In this document: positions 1-11,543 of the stretch, in pieces | Position numbering within the stretch: the first letter of the stretch is position 1 | Layout of the letters: each line of letters opens with the position of its first letter | Assembly (NCBI GenBank): GCA_021030905.1 | Contig: JAGFMI010000009.1 | Span: 310,001 to 374,000 of the forward strand | DNA length: 64,000 bases | Direction: 5' to 3' | From: Pyrenula massariospora | Lineage: Eukaryota > Ascomycota > Eurotiomycetes > Pyrenulales > Pyrenulaceae | Notes under the pieces: model-generated | What the model saw: the letters and a program-made list of their open reading frames with translations, nothing else | Told to the model about the DNA's origin: nothing | The model's database searches: none | Position numbers and translations under genes: made by a program

Positions 1-826
1 TACTGCACGACTAACCTTGGTCGCCCATTACGATTCCAAGGTCAGCCCAGATGGTTTCATCGGTGCCATAGATAGCGCGGCTCCTTGTGCGATGCTTATG
101 CATGTTGTGAGAAGTATAGATGCGGCATTGACCAAGAAGTGGGACAGAATGAAGGCCGAAGGTGTAGATACATTTGGCGGCGCTGAAGAGCACACGGGTA
201 TCCAGGTCATATTTCTTGACGGAGAAGAGGCTTTTCTCTCTTGGACAGCCACCGACTCTCTCTATGGGGCTAGAAGTCTGGCCGAGCAATGGGATGGGGA
301 ATTCTACCCGGCAATGAGCACCTACAAAAGCAAGCTCAATTCCATCAGCCTGTTTGTATTACTCGACCTTCTTGGCTCCTCAGAATACACGCCAGTACCC
401 TCGTGGTTCAAAACGACGCACTGGGCGTATAAGAACATGGCCAATGTCGAAAAGCGGCTTCGAGACCTGGGGCAATTCAAGGGTCCTAATAAGAAGCCTT
501 GGTTAAATGAAGCCGACAAAGCGGACGATGGGCAGTTCAACAGCCGCTGGATGCAAGACGACCATATTCCGTTTATCGATCGTGGAGTAGAGGTTCTTCA
601 CCTTATCCCTGCCCACTTTCCGCACGTCTGGCACAATATCGAGGATGATGGGGAACATCTCGATATTCCAACGGTGGAAGATTGGGCCATGCTGACCACT
701 GCCTTCACTGCTGAATGGATGGATCTGGAAGGATTCTTTGAAGTTGCTCCGCTGCCTGCGACGAACGAGCAGAAGAGGAGGGAGTGGAAGCGGACGGAGA
801 CTGTGACAAGCAAAACGGAACTATGA
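1..826 (+). CDS. Glutaminyl-peptide cyclotransferase (M28-fold), 3' part
   Basis: The reading frame is open from the left window edge to the TGA at 824-826, so the 5' end is missing. The family converts N-terminal glutamine to pyroglutamate with one zinc, usually in the secretory pathway. Family landmarks appear in order: VAHYDSK, the zinc-ligand aspartate in AIDSAAPCAM, the adjacent glutamates in LDGEEAF (catalytic plus zinc ligand), and the final ligand histidine in FPHVWHNIEDD. The C-terminus (about 30 residues after the last helix) is lysine/arginine rich. Other M28 peptidases share the fold, but the DGEEAF and VWHNIEDD pairing points to the cyclase branch. Confidence 0.87.
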   Translation, partial: TARLTLVAHYDSKVSPDGFIGAIDSAAPCAMLMHVVRSIDAALTKKWDRMKAEGVDTFGGAEEHTGIQVIFLDGEEAFLSWTATDSLYGARSLAEQWDGEFYPAMSTYKSKLNSISLFVLLDLLGSSEYTPVPSWFKTTHWAYKNMANVEKRLRDLGQFKGPNKKPWLNEADKADDGQFNSRWMQDDHIPFIDRGVEVLHLIPAHFPHVWHNIEDDGEHLDIPTVEDWAMLTTAFTAEWMDLEGFFEVAPLPATNEQKRREWKRTETVTSKTEL

Positions 827-1757
827 GCCCCACAAGCAAGTCCAATAAATTGAGACCAGCACCCCTCAAGGGCGTACGGGGATTTATGGCACTACGACAA
901 CCGCTCTATTGGATGTGGTCATCTACAAGATACCGAATAACGTGTGTATTTATTCCTTTGCGCGGTCCAAGCTTAGTAGGCACTACCACGATTACACGAT
1001 GAAGTATTTTCGCTGAGAAGGTATTCGCTTGCGTCATAATCGTCTCAATTTGGCCCAGAAATCGGAGAGGTTGAAATAGGTAGATTTCACAGGGATGATG
1101 AGGAGATGAAGAACTCGCCGACAGGACTAACTTTGGTAGTATATGTTGCTATGGCAAGTATCCCGCAGCTCGAGCGCTATGGTCGATCGAGAGGGGCGTG
1201 ATTCGCGTTTTATCTGCTTGAATAGAGCACTCAGCTGCAATTTTGGAGCTATCCAATGAGTTGCAGAAGAGGGTTTGAGTCATGTTGGTCTGATGCATCG
1301 GAGACGCGTTATGCAGATCACGTTTTAAAAACATGTGTAAGGGCGAGGGATGATTGGAATCGACTATTCTACCTCTTCAGAGGACAGATAATTTAACATC
1401 TCCTGTCAGCTCAGCACCAGCGAGCGGTCATGTGGAGTTCCCTGATCACAAGAGTGAAACAAGGTCTTGGAAGCCGTGAGTCATCTTTAGCTTAAGACCG
1501 GGTGAATACTTCACTTCAGTCTCAGCGTGTTTGAATAGGCCCAAACACCAGGTGTTTTCTTAGCCTCAATAGCCACCCCACTTGCACTTTTCTCGATGTT
1601 TCTCTGGTCTTTCACTCTCTCTCTTCCACAACATCTTATCTCCAATCTGTTTCCTTCCCATCCATTACCGCTCTTCCCCTTTCGGTTTTCACGAGCTCCA
1701 CTAGGTATTTTCAATCTGCCGAGTTCACACAGAGAAACAATTCGAGAATAGGTAACC
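827..1757. other. Intergenic; CT-rich promoter tract at its right end
   Basis: I see no gene here. Short open frames on both strands have no recognisable content. The last part (about 1555-1690) is strongly pyrimidine-rich on the + strand, as is common just upstream of filamentous-fungal genes, and probably belongs to the promoter of the gene starting at 1758. Confidence 0.5.
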
Positions 1758-3161
1758 ATGGCTCCCCTTACTGAACGCGAAGTTCGCATGGTAGCGATTG
1801 CGTACGTTGCCAGCGACTTTCCCAAGGTACGTCAAACCCCATCGAAAGGTCCACGCTATGTGATACTGTCCAGCTTGTGTGTATCGTATTTGATTCTCCT
1901 CGTATTCTTAGTTTCTCCAAGAGTTACTCATACCTTTTGACACTTTCATCGCCCCGCGTCACCCATTTCTCACGTCGCAATTCTCAGATAAGCATAACAC
2001 TGACCAGCCCCACAGGTCGACAACGCAAAATTTGCAGACCTCACCGGCATGACTCCCCGCTCGGTCGGCGTGACGTGGCCCAAATTAAGAAAGAAGCTTC
2101 AAGAAATGGTCAACAACGGAGAACAAGCGATCGCTTATTCCAAAGGCGGCGGTGGTAACCCTAGTGCTGGCAAGAAGCATGACCGCGATAGAGACGACGA
2201 GGAAGACGACGGCGCGGGTGCTGGTACAAGCACTCCCAAGAAAGTGAAAGGAGACTCGAACACGACTAAACCACCCTTGCCGAAGACACCTAAGAAGAAG
2301 GAACCGACGACCAAGCCCACCGATAGCGCGGCCACCACATCCACCAAACCAACCGCCAAGAAGCAGCAGCTCAAGCCCCAGCCCTCCTCCCAGCATACCA
2401 ACGCGAATGTGAATGCGAAGAAAGAACCCACCCCCAACGGCTCCCGCTCCAATCCAAGCTCCCTCTCCGCCGGCGCGGAAGCCGACGAAGAAGACAACAA
2501 CGGCACCATCACCGTCGCCGACTGGACGCCCGCCGCAAGCCGCGCCAAGACACCAATCCAGGCTACTGACAAAGAGTCTCCTTTGAGCGGTGCGGCTCCG
2601 CTGGTCTCTAAGTCGGCGAGCGTTCAGAGGCGCTTGTCTCCGGTGACTGAGGATGAGGACGAGGATGTGGAGATGGAGATGGATGTGGAGATTTACGGCT
2701 CTAGTCCTCCGCGTGTTGCTGCGAGGGAGCATGAGAACGGTAAGAATAAGTCCGCGAAAACTAGCAGCAGCAGCAGCAGACACGGATTTGAAGTCGCGAT
2801 CCCGAGCCGCACCCCGTCGACGTCGCCTTCAAAGCCCGTTCCTGTTGCCCCGACTAAGCGCCGAGGTACGCCCAGCGTCGATGCAGCGGTGAAGAAACAT
2901 GGCCCCGCTGGAGGGAGGCGCGACTCTGCGTCCACAGCGACATCTGCGTCTAGCCTCTATGTTGTTAAGAAGGGTGTGGGTAAGGTTGAGGGGAAGGGGA
3001 AGGGTAAGCTCACGCCGTCGCGGGCTATCGGGCAGGGGAAGGGGAAGATGAAGATGAAGAGTCCGACGAAGGGGGATGGGGAGAGGGGAAGGGAGGAGGA
3101 TGAGGATGAGGACGAGGATGGAGGGGTTGGGGAGAGTATTACGGTCGGGGTGGGGAAGTAG
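1758..3161 (+). CDS. Lys/Ser/Pro-rich protein with small conserved N-terminal helical domain
   Basis: Two exons, 1758-1826 and 2016-3161, give 404 aa. The donor is CCCAAG|GTACGT and the acceptor CCCCACAG|GTC; phase 0 is kept and exon 2 opens with VDNAKFADLTG. Residues 1 to about 55 (starting MAPLTEREVRMVAIAYVASD) look like a compact helical domain. After that the protein is low complexity: acidic runs near residues 75-85, 145-155 and 210-220, many KK/KP/SP pairs, and a GKGKGK-rich C-terminus ending in a Glu/Asp run. Such composition suits a nuclear or chromatin-associated protein, but that is inference. I recognise the architecture as a fungal hypothetical without an assigned function. Long open frames on the opposite strand are shadows of this biased sequence. 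Confidence 0.75.
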
Positions 3162-3628
3162 GGGGAAGGGAAGGAGAGGGAAGGGGAGGTGTGATTGGTA
3201 CCTGGCTAGCTGGGTGGGTAGATGGATACATCCATGCGTACATTGGGTTGGGCGTTGGGAGGGGAAAAGGGAAAAGGGTGTGGGTAGATCGCTGGACTGC
3301 TAGAGGGTTGCTGCGCAGGAGATGAGAGGGGCTGGGTGGTAGTGGTAGGATGAGAAGCAGAGAAAGCAGGAACCGGAATGGAGGTTGAAAAATAGAATTG
3401 AATCGAATAGGGGTCGATGAGCAATGAGCAAAAGTATTGTGTCCTTTTTTCTTTCGATGATTGATGTGTTCATAAGCGGACGTCTAAAAGTGAGTCTATA
3501 GGTTTGTTCTACCGGGAACACCGTGTATACGGTGCATTCCCGACTTGCTCCAACTGCGCATCCAAACAATAGTCTTACATCGACTCCATACCAAAATACC
3601 ATGCGCTGTCTATACTCTAACGCCTTTT
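3162..3628. other. Convergent 3' spacer
   Basis: This lies between two convergent genes. It is purine-rich on the left (probable 3' UTR of the upstream gene) and has no further gene that I can support. Confidence 0.5.
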
Positions 3629-4567
3629 CTAATCCATCTCCTCCATCTCTCTTCCTCCCCGCCCCTCCCCTACACCCTCGCCCTCGGGAACCAAAACTCC
3701 AACAACACACTCTCCCAACATCCCCTCCCAATTAACCCACGGATGCACCTCCTGAAACAGCTTCTCACCATCCCGCCCCGCCGCCCTCCTCAGCTCCCCT
3801 TCTCCGCCCGGATGAAACGGCAGGTACGCCGTCACATTGTACACCTTGCCCATGTAACTCGTCCAGGCCGGCTTGCCTTTACGCCCGTTCATCGACTGCA
3901 GGAGGGAGGGAGGGACTTTTATGAGGAAGGGGGGGAGGTTTGGGCCGCGGAGGATGGGGGAAGCGGAGCGGGTGAGGGCCGCCCAGTCGAGCGGGGAGTG
4001 GCCGGGGGAGAGGAGGACTTTGCGGGATGGTTTGTTCGGAGAGGTGAGGGCGGTGGCGGTGAGGGGAGGGCCGAGGGTGGAGGAGGGAGGGGTGCGGAGG
4101 GTTGAGGCTGCGGAGGGCGGTGGTCGGAGAGCAGTAGAGCGGTTGGTCGGCCGCGGCGGAGGAGGCATTGAGACTAGTGTCGGGGGGTTAAGACGGGGAG
4201 GGGAGGGTGGTAGGGGGTGGCCGTTGGTCTGGACAGGATTGCTTGTAGGTTTGGGAGGATACGCCTTCGGGGTTGTAGGGGAGGACGACTCTGGCTTGGT
4301 ATTGTCCTCAGACGCGATGGAGACGTTAAGTGACGGGCCAGAAGGTTTGGCATTATAATCTTTGCCATCTTTTTGCTCTTTAGCTTTAGTATCATCCTCT
4401 TCCTCAATATATCTGACTAGACTCTCATTGCTAGACTTTATCTGTTCGTTCCTGGAACCGTTCCCCTGGGTCTGCGCACTTTGCGGTTGTTGTATTCTTG
4501 GGAGAAATCTGTATGTGACAAAGATTACAGTTGCGACTGTGACTGCCGCGATGCTGATCCAGCCCAT
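3629..4567 (-). CDS. Membrane-anchored cytochrome b5 heme-binding domain protein
   Basis: 312 aa from the ATG at 4567; the open frame reaches further 5' only through a TTG. Residues 1-20 form a hydrophobic anchor (starting MGWISIAAVTVATVIFVTYR). A long Ser/Pro/Thr-rich linker follows to about residue 170. The cytochrome b5 fold occupies about 195-300: the heme-ligand HPGG is at 252-255 and the second histidine at about 275 in EVHPWVNW. The layout resembles fungal MAPR/cytochrome b5-like proteins tethered to a membrane, with the heme domain at the C-terminus. The electron-transfer partner is unknown. The tail is Gly/Glu rich. A further 5' exon cannot be excluded. Confidence 0.82.
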   Translation of the reverse strand: MGWISIAAVTVATVIFVTYRFLPRIQQPQSAQTQGNGSRNEQIKSSNESLVRYIEEEDDTKAKEQKDGKDYNAKPSGPSLNVSIASEDNTKPESSSPTTPKAYPPKPTSNPVQTNGHPLPPSPPRLNPPTLVSMPPPPRPTNRSTALRPPPSAASTLRTPPSSTLGPPLTATALTSPNKPSRKVLLSPGHSPLDWAALTRSASPILRGPNLPPFLIKVPPSLLQSMNGRKGKPAWTSYMGKVYNVTAYLPFHPGGEGELRRAAGRDGEKLFQEVHPWVNWEGMLGECVVGVLVPEGEGVGEGRGGREMEEMD

Positions 4568-5106
4568 GCTATTTTGGTGTTTGAAGATGATCGAGCCTTG
4601 GAGTAGGGACAATTGTCAAGTGTGTGGTACGTCACTGGCGTGCCACTTGCGCAGAGCAGAGACGAGGTTCAGCATTTTCGCGTCCTTGCTGGAGTGCGTG
4701 TGAAATCGATCGCTCTAAACATATCGTAGAATATGTCATGCAATTATGAGAACTGACAGGCTGCCCCTGTTGTCAACAAGAACAACATCAGAATTTTGTA
4801 AAGCGGAAACTGTTCCGAAAAGGGTGCGGTAGGGCACCTTGACAGACATTCAAACAACAATAAACTACCTAATTCATCCTGAGCCAGGTCACGTTTTCAA
4901 TTTTACGATATTCGCTCAAAGCTGCCATTTTTCTCTTCATGTCATGAATTCCCCCAGATTTGTTCCAGAAATACCTAGCTATGCGGACTCTGAACCCGTG
5001 CCTTCTCAAATGCTTCTCCCCTCGCCCTCCATTTCCACTTACTTTGCACAACTTACCTAGTGATTTACCCGCGAATTGTCGCTGCCGTTCTCCTGCCGGT
5101 GCGAGG
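4568..5106. other. Intergenic
   Basis: Upstream region of the cytochrome b5 gene, running into a transporter relic. The frame of the relic stays open back to about 4960, but I cannot recognise transporter sequence before about 5107. Confidence 0.4.
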
Positions 5107-5367
5107 ATGGGAGCGGTGATGTCGGTTCTCTTGCCTGCAATCGTGGCTCCGCTGCCGTAAAGCTATGTGGCCTCCTCCTCAGCCACGTACAGCTTTGTCC
5201 GTACTTTCGGGTACATCTGGGGCATCACCATTCCAAGCCTGATATTTAACGCAGTCTACGACCACCACCTTAATTGCCAACTGTGGGGTCCGGATGAAGA
5301 TGGCACGCTTTGCTATGCCATGACTCCAATAGTACATAACTCAATTACTGACTGGTTATTGCAATAA
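5107..5367 (+). pseudogene. Relic of an MFS transporter (C-terminal part)
   Basis: One frame reads GAVMSVLLPAIVAPLP, a TAA at 5158-5160, then SYVASSSATYSFVRTFGYIW and GITIPSLIFNAVYD. This is the segment around the late membrane helices of fungal drug/sugar-type major facilitator transporters, where APLPxSxxAxxxATxxFVRxFGxxWG is typical. The two halves are in the same frame, so one stop codon separates them. The stop occupies a spot where Glu or Gln is usual, so CAA-to-TAA or GAA-to-TAA would explain it. The rest of the roughly 500-residue protein is absent. There are no neighbouring transporter exons. Confidence 0.65.
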
Positions 5368-6093
5368 GCAGATGATCTGACTCTTGGGTCTCTAATCTAC
5401 CTCGCCGTAGTTTCCGCTTTAAATCCCAACGTGCGGTCCAATATTGCCCCTTTGACCCGTCACCATCATCTAATCTCACCAGAGACAGAATACTTGTGCT
5501 CGTCTGCAAATAGCTTCCTCTGCAGAGTGGCGAAAATTACTGACTTGCAATTATAGGGAGCTACTTGTGACGGTAGGAGCTATGAAGGCTGTCTACAAAG
5601 ACAAGGGATCGCCTTAAGAGCATCACGTGATGGACTTATCACAGCAGCTTGCACATCACAATCGTGATTTAAAAATGATTGGTACTAGCTTAAACTAATA
5701 TGGCTTGTGGGGAAAGACTGAATGTGCAGCTTGCGAGGAAGCTGTTTCCGAAAATGGCCGTAAGCATTCTGCATTCTAGGGCTCGAAGGACCTGTTTCGG
5801 GCCTCCTGTCCAAAAGTGGCGGCCACGGGCCCCCATTCGGCCACCCCACTCCATTCCTGGGCAGTAGCGCTCAGCAAGAGGTGGCGCTTCATTCACATAG
5901 CCTTCACCCCCTAGGTATCCTCTAGGTATCATCGAGGCATTACCGTGGTAATACCTAAAAGTCAACGATAGAGTATCCACCCAGTACCCGGGCCGCGTGA
6001 GCTTGGGGTGGCAACGCTCACTTACCAGAACGGGACGGGAAATAGTTTTGGCGGCTCTCCCTTCCCACTCCTCCTCTCCCCAAACCGCCCACT
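5368..6093. other. Intergenic, no gene seen
   Basis: Mixed-composition sequence downstream of the transporter relic. Short open frames only (for example 5690-5980 on the minus strand), none with recognisable content. Confidence 0.5.
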
Positions 6094-7497
6094 CTAAAAC
6101 CTAAACCCCGTCCCCACCGTCCCCGGCGCCAGCACACCCTTCATCTCCCTCTCGATCTCGAACTTGACCCTCCACCCGCTACAGTGCCCGGGCACCAACA
6201 CCTTTGGGTCGAGCTTCTTGAAGTCCGCAACCGTCTGGGCGATGTGGTCTTCCTCCGGGCCGACGAGGTGGAAGCCGCCGATGGCTGCGTAGAGGGGGAT
6301 TTGGATTTGTGGGGTGTCGGAAGGGGTTGTTGTTGGAGGGGGGTTGACGAGAGAGAGGGCGTGGAGGGAGGTGTTTATGACGCCCGCGTGGGAGCAGCCT
6401 GTGAAGAGGATGAGGCCTTTGTCTGTGAATGTCGTACGTCAGTAGGTAAAGGAGGCAGAAATGGGGATTTTGGATACCAGGGAGAGTCAAGGGGCAAGGG
6501 GTAAAGAGGACTAGACAGACCTTTGACGCGGCACGCGACGAGTCGCTCGTCGGCGATCAATTCATCAGAGATCCACTCCCCTTCCCCTTCCTTCCCGCCG
6601 TCCTTCTCGACGAATCTGACACCGCGTCGCACTCCGACCTCGTAATCGGTCACGCGGGGGATCTCGCCAGACACAATGAAGAAGTCGTCGAGGATGGCGT
6701 GTGCGGAGTCCGTTCTGGAGACGGTGGCGCCGGTGGCGGAGATCTCGGCGAAGGTTGGGTCGGGCTCGAGGGAGATGGGGCCGAGCGGGGTGGCGATGCC
6801 GCGGTAGGTTGGGCGGGAGGGGTGGAGGTCGACGGTTACCGGTGGGGAGGACGTTGGGGAGGAGGATTTGGCAGATTGGATGAGGGAGAGGGCGCGGAGC
6901 ATGCCTCCTGGGAAGAGGTTTTTCAGAATCAAAAGGTGGAAATACAGCACATAAGAAAGAAAAGTTTTGATTGCATTGATTTCAACAATTTGGGTGGAAC
7001 GAAATTGATAGAGATAGAAGAATGAAATTCCGGCAACGGCTTACCAGAGTGATCCCGATGCCAGTGACTCAACACCACCGTTTCAATCTCGGCCAGATCT
7101 GGCGGCGGTTGGACCCTGTTCACGTTCCGCTCCCACGCCTCCTCCTCCGGCCCCGTATCAAACAAGATCGTATGTCTCTGTCCGTCTTTAATCCCAGTCT
7201 ACATCTTCCATCAGCACACCGGGTTCCCTTGACATCAAACAAAAGAAAAGAACAACTCACGATCCTAAGGCTCAACCCGTGCGCTCCACAGCATAGTCCC
7301 TCCATGCGCATCTCCTTAACAGCGCCGCCGCGGTCGGATGGATGGAGGGCAAAAGGGGAGCCGATGGCGACGTCGGCAAAGCGGCCAAAGACTTCGACGC
7401 CCGGGTTGGTGTAGCTGGATATGGGATCGACTTCGTTGTCGATGAGAACCTGGACTTCGAGGGCGTCGAGGTCGACGAGAGGGAATGGGCCGGCCAT
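6094..7497 (-). CDS. Metallo-beta-lactamase fold hydrolase
   Basis: Four exons on the minus strand: 7497-7261, 7198-7045, 6907-6521 and 6422-6094; 368 aa. All junctions have GT-AG ends and keep frame (phases 0, 1, 1). Exon 2 carries the metal-binding signature HWHRDH at residues 124-129, preceded by the strand ILFDTG. Exon 4 begins with LILFTGCSHAGV, supplying the next metal histidine, and later has VPGHCSGW. This order matches the branch of MBL enzymes annotated as dihydropterin / ribofuranosylaminobenzene 5'-phosphate synthase-like in fungi and archaea. The true substrate is unknown. A cytosolic location is expected, as no signal peptide or membrane segment is seen. Confidence 0.85.
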
Positions 7498-10206
7498 GGT
7501 TGCGGTTTCTCTCTCCGCGGCGTGAACGTAGGTACAGAAAAGAAAGAGGAACCGAAATGAATGTTCAAAGGGAATGAGATGTTAGAAAAGTTTGAGGACA
7601 CGGTATCGGATTCGCGTACGCCATGAAATGCGACAAATAATGGCGCCGGTGGAACGCAGAGAAAGACGAAGGATTCTATCGGGCCCGAATGTCAGCAGTA
7701 GTAGTCTCTGCCTCAACTTCTGCCTACCCCACAAGGCAGGACAGAGTCAAGAGGTGCCGTGACCTTAAGCGACAGGCGAGGCTTATTAATGTCACTCCGC
7801 TACTCGTTATATACCTAGGTAGCTTTGCACTAGCACAGGTCCTAGCAAACGCCTGAGCTCCACTTTACCAACTTAAAAGCTACTAAAAGCCACATCTAAT
7901 CCAAAGTCATGTCATCAAAGCTACATTCGTCACTTTCTACAGTAAGCATTCTGTCTATGCGACGGAAGACTATATTTCACCTTTCCGAGTCTGGAAGGCC
8001 ATTCACACGGTCGTCTAGAATAAGGCATGGTACGCAGGAGATCTCGCCTTCTAAAACGAATTTTATACAATCCCAGTAGTAGCTTCGTTCTCAATATCTA
8101 CGCCACCTGTGCCATTCTCCCCGAGAATCCGCCTTCACTTGTTCTCCCTACTTGACTTGACCCATCGCCCCTAAGTCGTCCTCAAAATTATTCAAGCATT
8201 CGTGTATGGAATTTCTAATTTTATCACGCCCCTGCTTTCTACTGTTTACTCGATAGCCTAATTAATGACTTTACCACGTTCTTGTTGTAGGTCCTACCTG
8301 TGGAATACTGACGAGATCGTAGCTCGAAAAGTTCTGCCTTGTTGCTTGTGTTGGATCATGTAAGATGATGCTGACTTACATGTTCTGGATGTGAGCTTTC
8401 TGCCTTAGCACGCCGGGCTCTCTGCATCCGGCAATAGTCATTCTCGCGAGCCGGGACAAGGTCGATCCAGACGGTAGCTATCGAGTGGCAAGCTAATGGA
8501 CACAATACTAGCAGGAGAATAGCGGCTTTGAATGGATGCCCTATGACGAAAGTTTGAATGTTCATGGCGTGGTCGTTGAGATGTCGTTCAACAGAATGCT
8601 TTGCTGTCGGTCGCGCTGAATGAAGATTTAGTGATTATGCTAAACTGAACTTGGAAATTAGTGCAGAATGACATTTCTATTAAATTCAGGCACTGATATT
8701 CAAATATTCCGTTCCTTCAAGGTTCGGAAGCCTTGGGTGTGATTCCTTGCATTTGCACAATAAAATCAGGAACCGTTGATCTCACCACAACTTTCGATCC
8801 GAGACCGTTCTAGAGTTATGCCTCGTAGCGAGAAATACATAAAGTTGATCTAAAATTTCCAAAGGATCTTGCTTCAAAGAAGGGAGAGATGTATAGCGCA
8901 TGTTCATTCTGTCTGCCGTGAACGATATCGCAAACGGCTGCTATCCTGTAGAATTAGTTGTAGTACTTACGAGGAACTATGACCGTAAAGTCAAGTGTAA
9001 TTTCAGACTTCTCCGTTGCAGTGGTCAAGGCGTGCCGACACATTAAGGAACAGGAAGTCGCAGCGCGGCGGCACTTACCTCTATCTAGATTTAAGAGCCG
9101 GTCGTTAAGCTGGCGGAGCGGGATGACAGCGGAGCATTGGCAGCCTTTCGGAGACATCTCTAGACTTGACGAGTAGTATGACTTGTTTCCATATCCTTTC
9201 TGCTCACTGTCACGGAAGCAAAAGAGTCCGAGGGTAGCCATGAGATAGACATCATAAGCCGCCAGCGACTCCAGAGAACAATGAGGCCATCTCATAGGTC
9301 GTGATCGGATTCGGAGTTACTGAGCTCATCAGCGACGCATTGTTGCCAAAGCAATTCATGATGCATTTCCACAAGCTCGGATATGTCATGCTATCAACAA
9401 CGATGGTCGGAATTCGAAGCTTAAAAATAAGCTCGCTGAAGGATCAGGAAGCGCCGAATGGGGCTCGAGAGCGTTAGCATGATGGATTTAGGCTTGGGCG
9501 GCTGACGGGCCGGAACATGCTGCTGGGCCACCCTTGGCCTTGAACGGCACTGAACGGTTCCCAAGACCCCCTCCCTGGCATTTTTAAGAGTCTGGACCAC
9601 AACAACCATCTACGTACACAACACAAGTACGACAATTTGTAGGATACTGTCTACGACGCTACCAACCCGTCGCTGACCGAGGGAATTGGAATCCGAACAT
9701 CTTTCCCGCCCGACCCAGAAATAGCAAACACACCTCATGCCCCCTTCTGGCCATGTCAAGCTTACTTAATCTTATCCGAAGGGACCCTTGGTTTCTGAAC
9801 TAACGACGATCTCCGAACTTGGACTTCCCTCGCAATCGACCCGGTGGAGTGCCGCAACCTGGTGGAGCGCCGCAACGAGCTCCACATGGATGGTTCGGCG
9901 TGACGCCCCCCGTCGTGAGCACTATCATGCGGCGTTAGAATCCTCGAGGAAAGCTATCTGCAAACTGAGTAATTGGAGCCGCTTGGACCCACGAACTCTA
10001 GGCAGCTATCAGGGTAACTAGGGTCATGGATTGTGGATAGCTGAAGTAAGTTGAGCCAAGCTTCACGGCGTCTGTCATAAAGTCGAGCTGATCCCTCCTC
10101 TCTCTTTCGTCGCTCATTCTGTTTACATTGTGTCTTGTGTCTTCAATTATTATCTTACTTGTCTTGAATATCCTCATCCCCCCTGAACCCGCAACATCCG
10201 CTCAAC
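7498..10206. other. 2.7-kb stretch without a supported gene
   Basis: The only open frames with any gene-like feature are on the minus strand. At 8565-8356 a hydrophobic N-terminus (HPFKAAILLLVLCPLACHSI) is followed by a GTAAGT donor right after codons for PEH. At 9295-8954 a 113-codon frame is recognised by nothing I know and contains its own GTAAGT. They could be exons of a small membrane protein, but I cannot connect them. The last 150 bases (10100-10206) are CT-rich promoter of the next gene. Confidence 0.35.
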
Positions 10207-11204
10207 ATGGTGACCTCCCTCTCCGCCGCCACCCCCACCAACCCCTCCTACCTCCCACCCCGCTACGAAATCCGCAAACTCACCCCCGACCAAATCCCCT
10301 GGGCCCTCGCCGTCGTCGCCCACAGCAACGTCTTCCACTCCCCCGTCTGGACCAAAGTCTACCCCACCGACCTCGCTGCGCGCTTCTACGCCGTCCAAAA
10401 GACCGGCGACTACCTCGTCCGCCACCAGATCTCCTCCGGCCTCTCCTACGGCGTCTTCGACCTCGAGTACAAGTTCAAACGCCCCGAATCCGCCGCCACC
10501 GGCGGCGCCCTCTACTTCGATGAAGCAGACCTCGCAGCCGACAGCCCCAAGATCCTGTCGCAGATGGACAACCCGCTCTGCAGCGTGGCGCTGGCCTACG
10601 ACCAACACGCCCCCCTCGACATGTCCCAGATGGGCCCCCTGATCGCGACCCTCCCCCTCTTCGCCACCCTCTACGGCATCCTCGACGCCCTCGACCAGCG
10701 CCCCGCCGAGTCCTGGAAGGCGCACGCGCCCCGAGAGGTGCTGATGCGCAACGCGACGAGCACGCGCGTCGACTACGAGGGGGCCGGCATCATGAAGAAG
10801 CTGGCGCAGTTTCTGATGCGCGAGGCGGATGGGATGGGGTTCCGGGGGATCCAGATCGAGTGCGCGCATGATGCGGTGAGCAAGACGTGGGTGAATCCGC
10901 CGGCGCCGTTTTGGGGGGAGTTGGTGGGGAGTTTTAATTGCGGGACTTATGAGGTGGAGGAGGAGGAGGAGGGGGACGGGGACGGGGAGGGGGACGGGGA
11001 GGGGGAGAAGAAGAAGACGGGGAGGATGGTGAAGCCGTTTGCGCCGAGCGTGCAGACGATTACTAAGGTTTACTGTCATTTGTGAGTGCTCCTTTGCTAT
11101 CTGTGGTTTTGAGGGAGGGGTGGGCTAATGTGTGTGGTAGGAAGAAATATGAGGCGCCGACGGCGAACGGGGCGGCGGAGGTGCCGAATCCAGGGCTGGG
11201 GTAA
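10207..11204 (+). CDS. GNAT-like N-acetyltransferase-fold fungal protein
   Basis: Exons 10207-11081 and 11141-11204 give 312 aa. The 59-nt intron has donor TT|GTGAGT and acceptor GGTAG|GAAG, and the second exon ends PNPGLG-stop. The N-terminus (PPRYEIRKLTPDQIPWALAV) resembles the opening strand and helix of GNAT enzymes. A later segment, MRNATSTRVDYEGAGIMKKL, resembles the acyl-CoA-binding loop and helix. I know this as a conserved family of filamentous-fungal hypotheticals; substrate unknown. A Glu/Asp/Gly run near residues 255-280 is encoded by a GAG/GGG-rich tract. Codons end mostly in C in the first half and in G in the second. Confidence 0.72.
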
Positions 11205-11543
11205 GGCGGGAGAGAGGAGACGAGTGGGAAGAAGGATAAATGGATTGGATGTAAACGGGGTGTTACTATTGCGACATTGTGTAGCGAGTGTATACATCGT
11301 CCTGGAATTTTGGTTGTGTGTATTAAGCTCAATTATGCAATTTGGTATAAGTGGAGAATTCTGGGCCGTTCCTCATGTCGTTTCTCGTATCTTATCTGAG
11401 CCCCCTCTTGCCCACACACGCACGTCGCTCCACCATTCTTCTCTTATAGGCCCGCATTATTGACCAATTTCATTCCCCCGAACTCGTTCTTCCCCACCTC
11501 ATCTCCGTTCTCCTCCTCCCCCCACCGCCCTCAAAACACCACA
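11205..11543. other. Convergent 3' spacer
   Basis: Convergent spacer with CT-rich sequence approaching the stop codon of the minus-strand gene. No further gene seen. Confidence 0.5.

Noticed and set aside
2085-2783. 232-codon minus-strand frame
   Set aside because: It is antisense to the Lys/Ser-rich coding exon and arises from its codon bias; the translation is hydrophobic low complexity with no family features.
10174-11079. 301-codon minus-strand frame over the GNAT-like gene
   Set aside because: Shadow of a C/G-biased coding sequence; the plus-strand frame has domain motifs and a clean splice to its stop.
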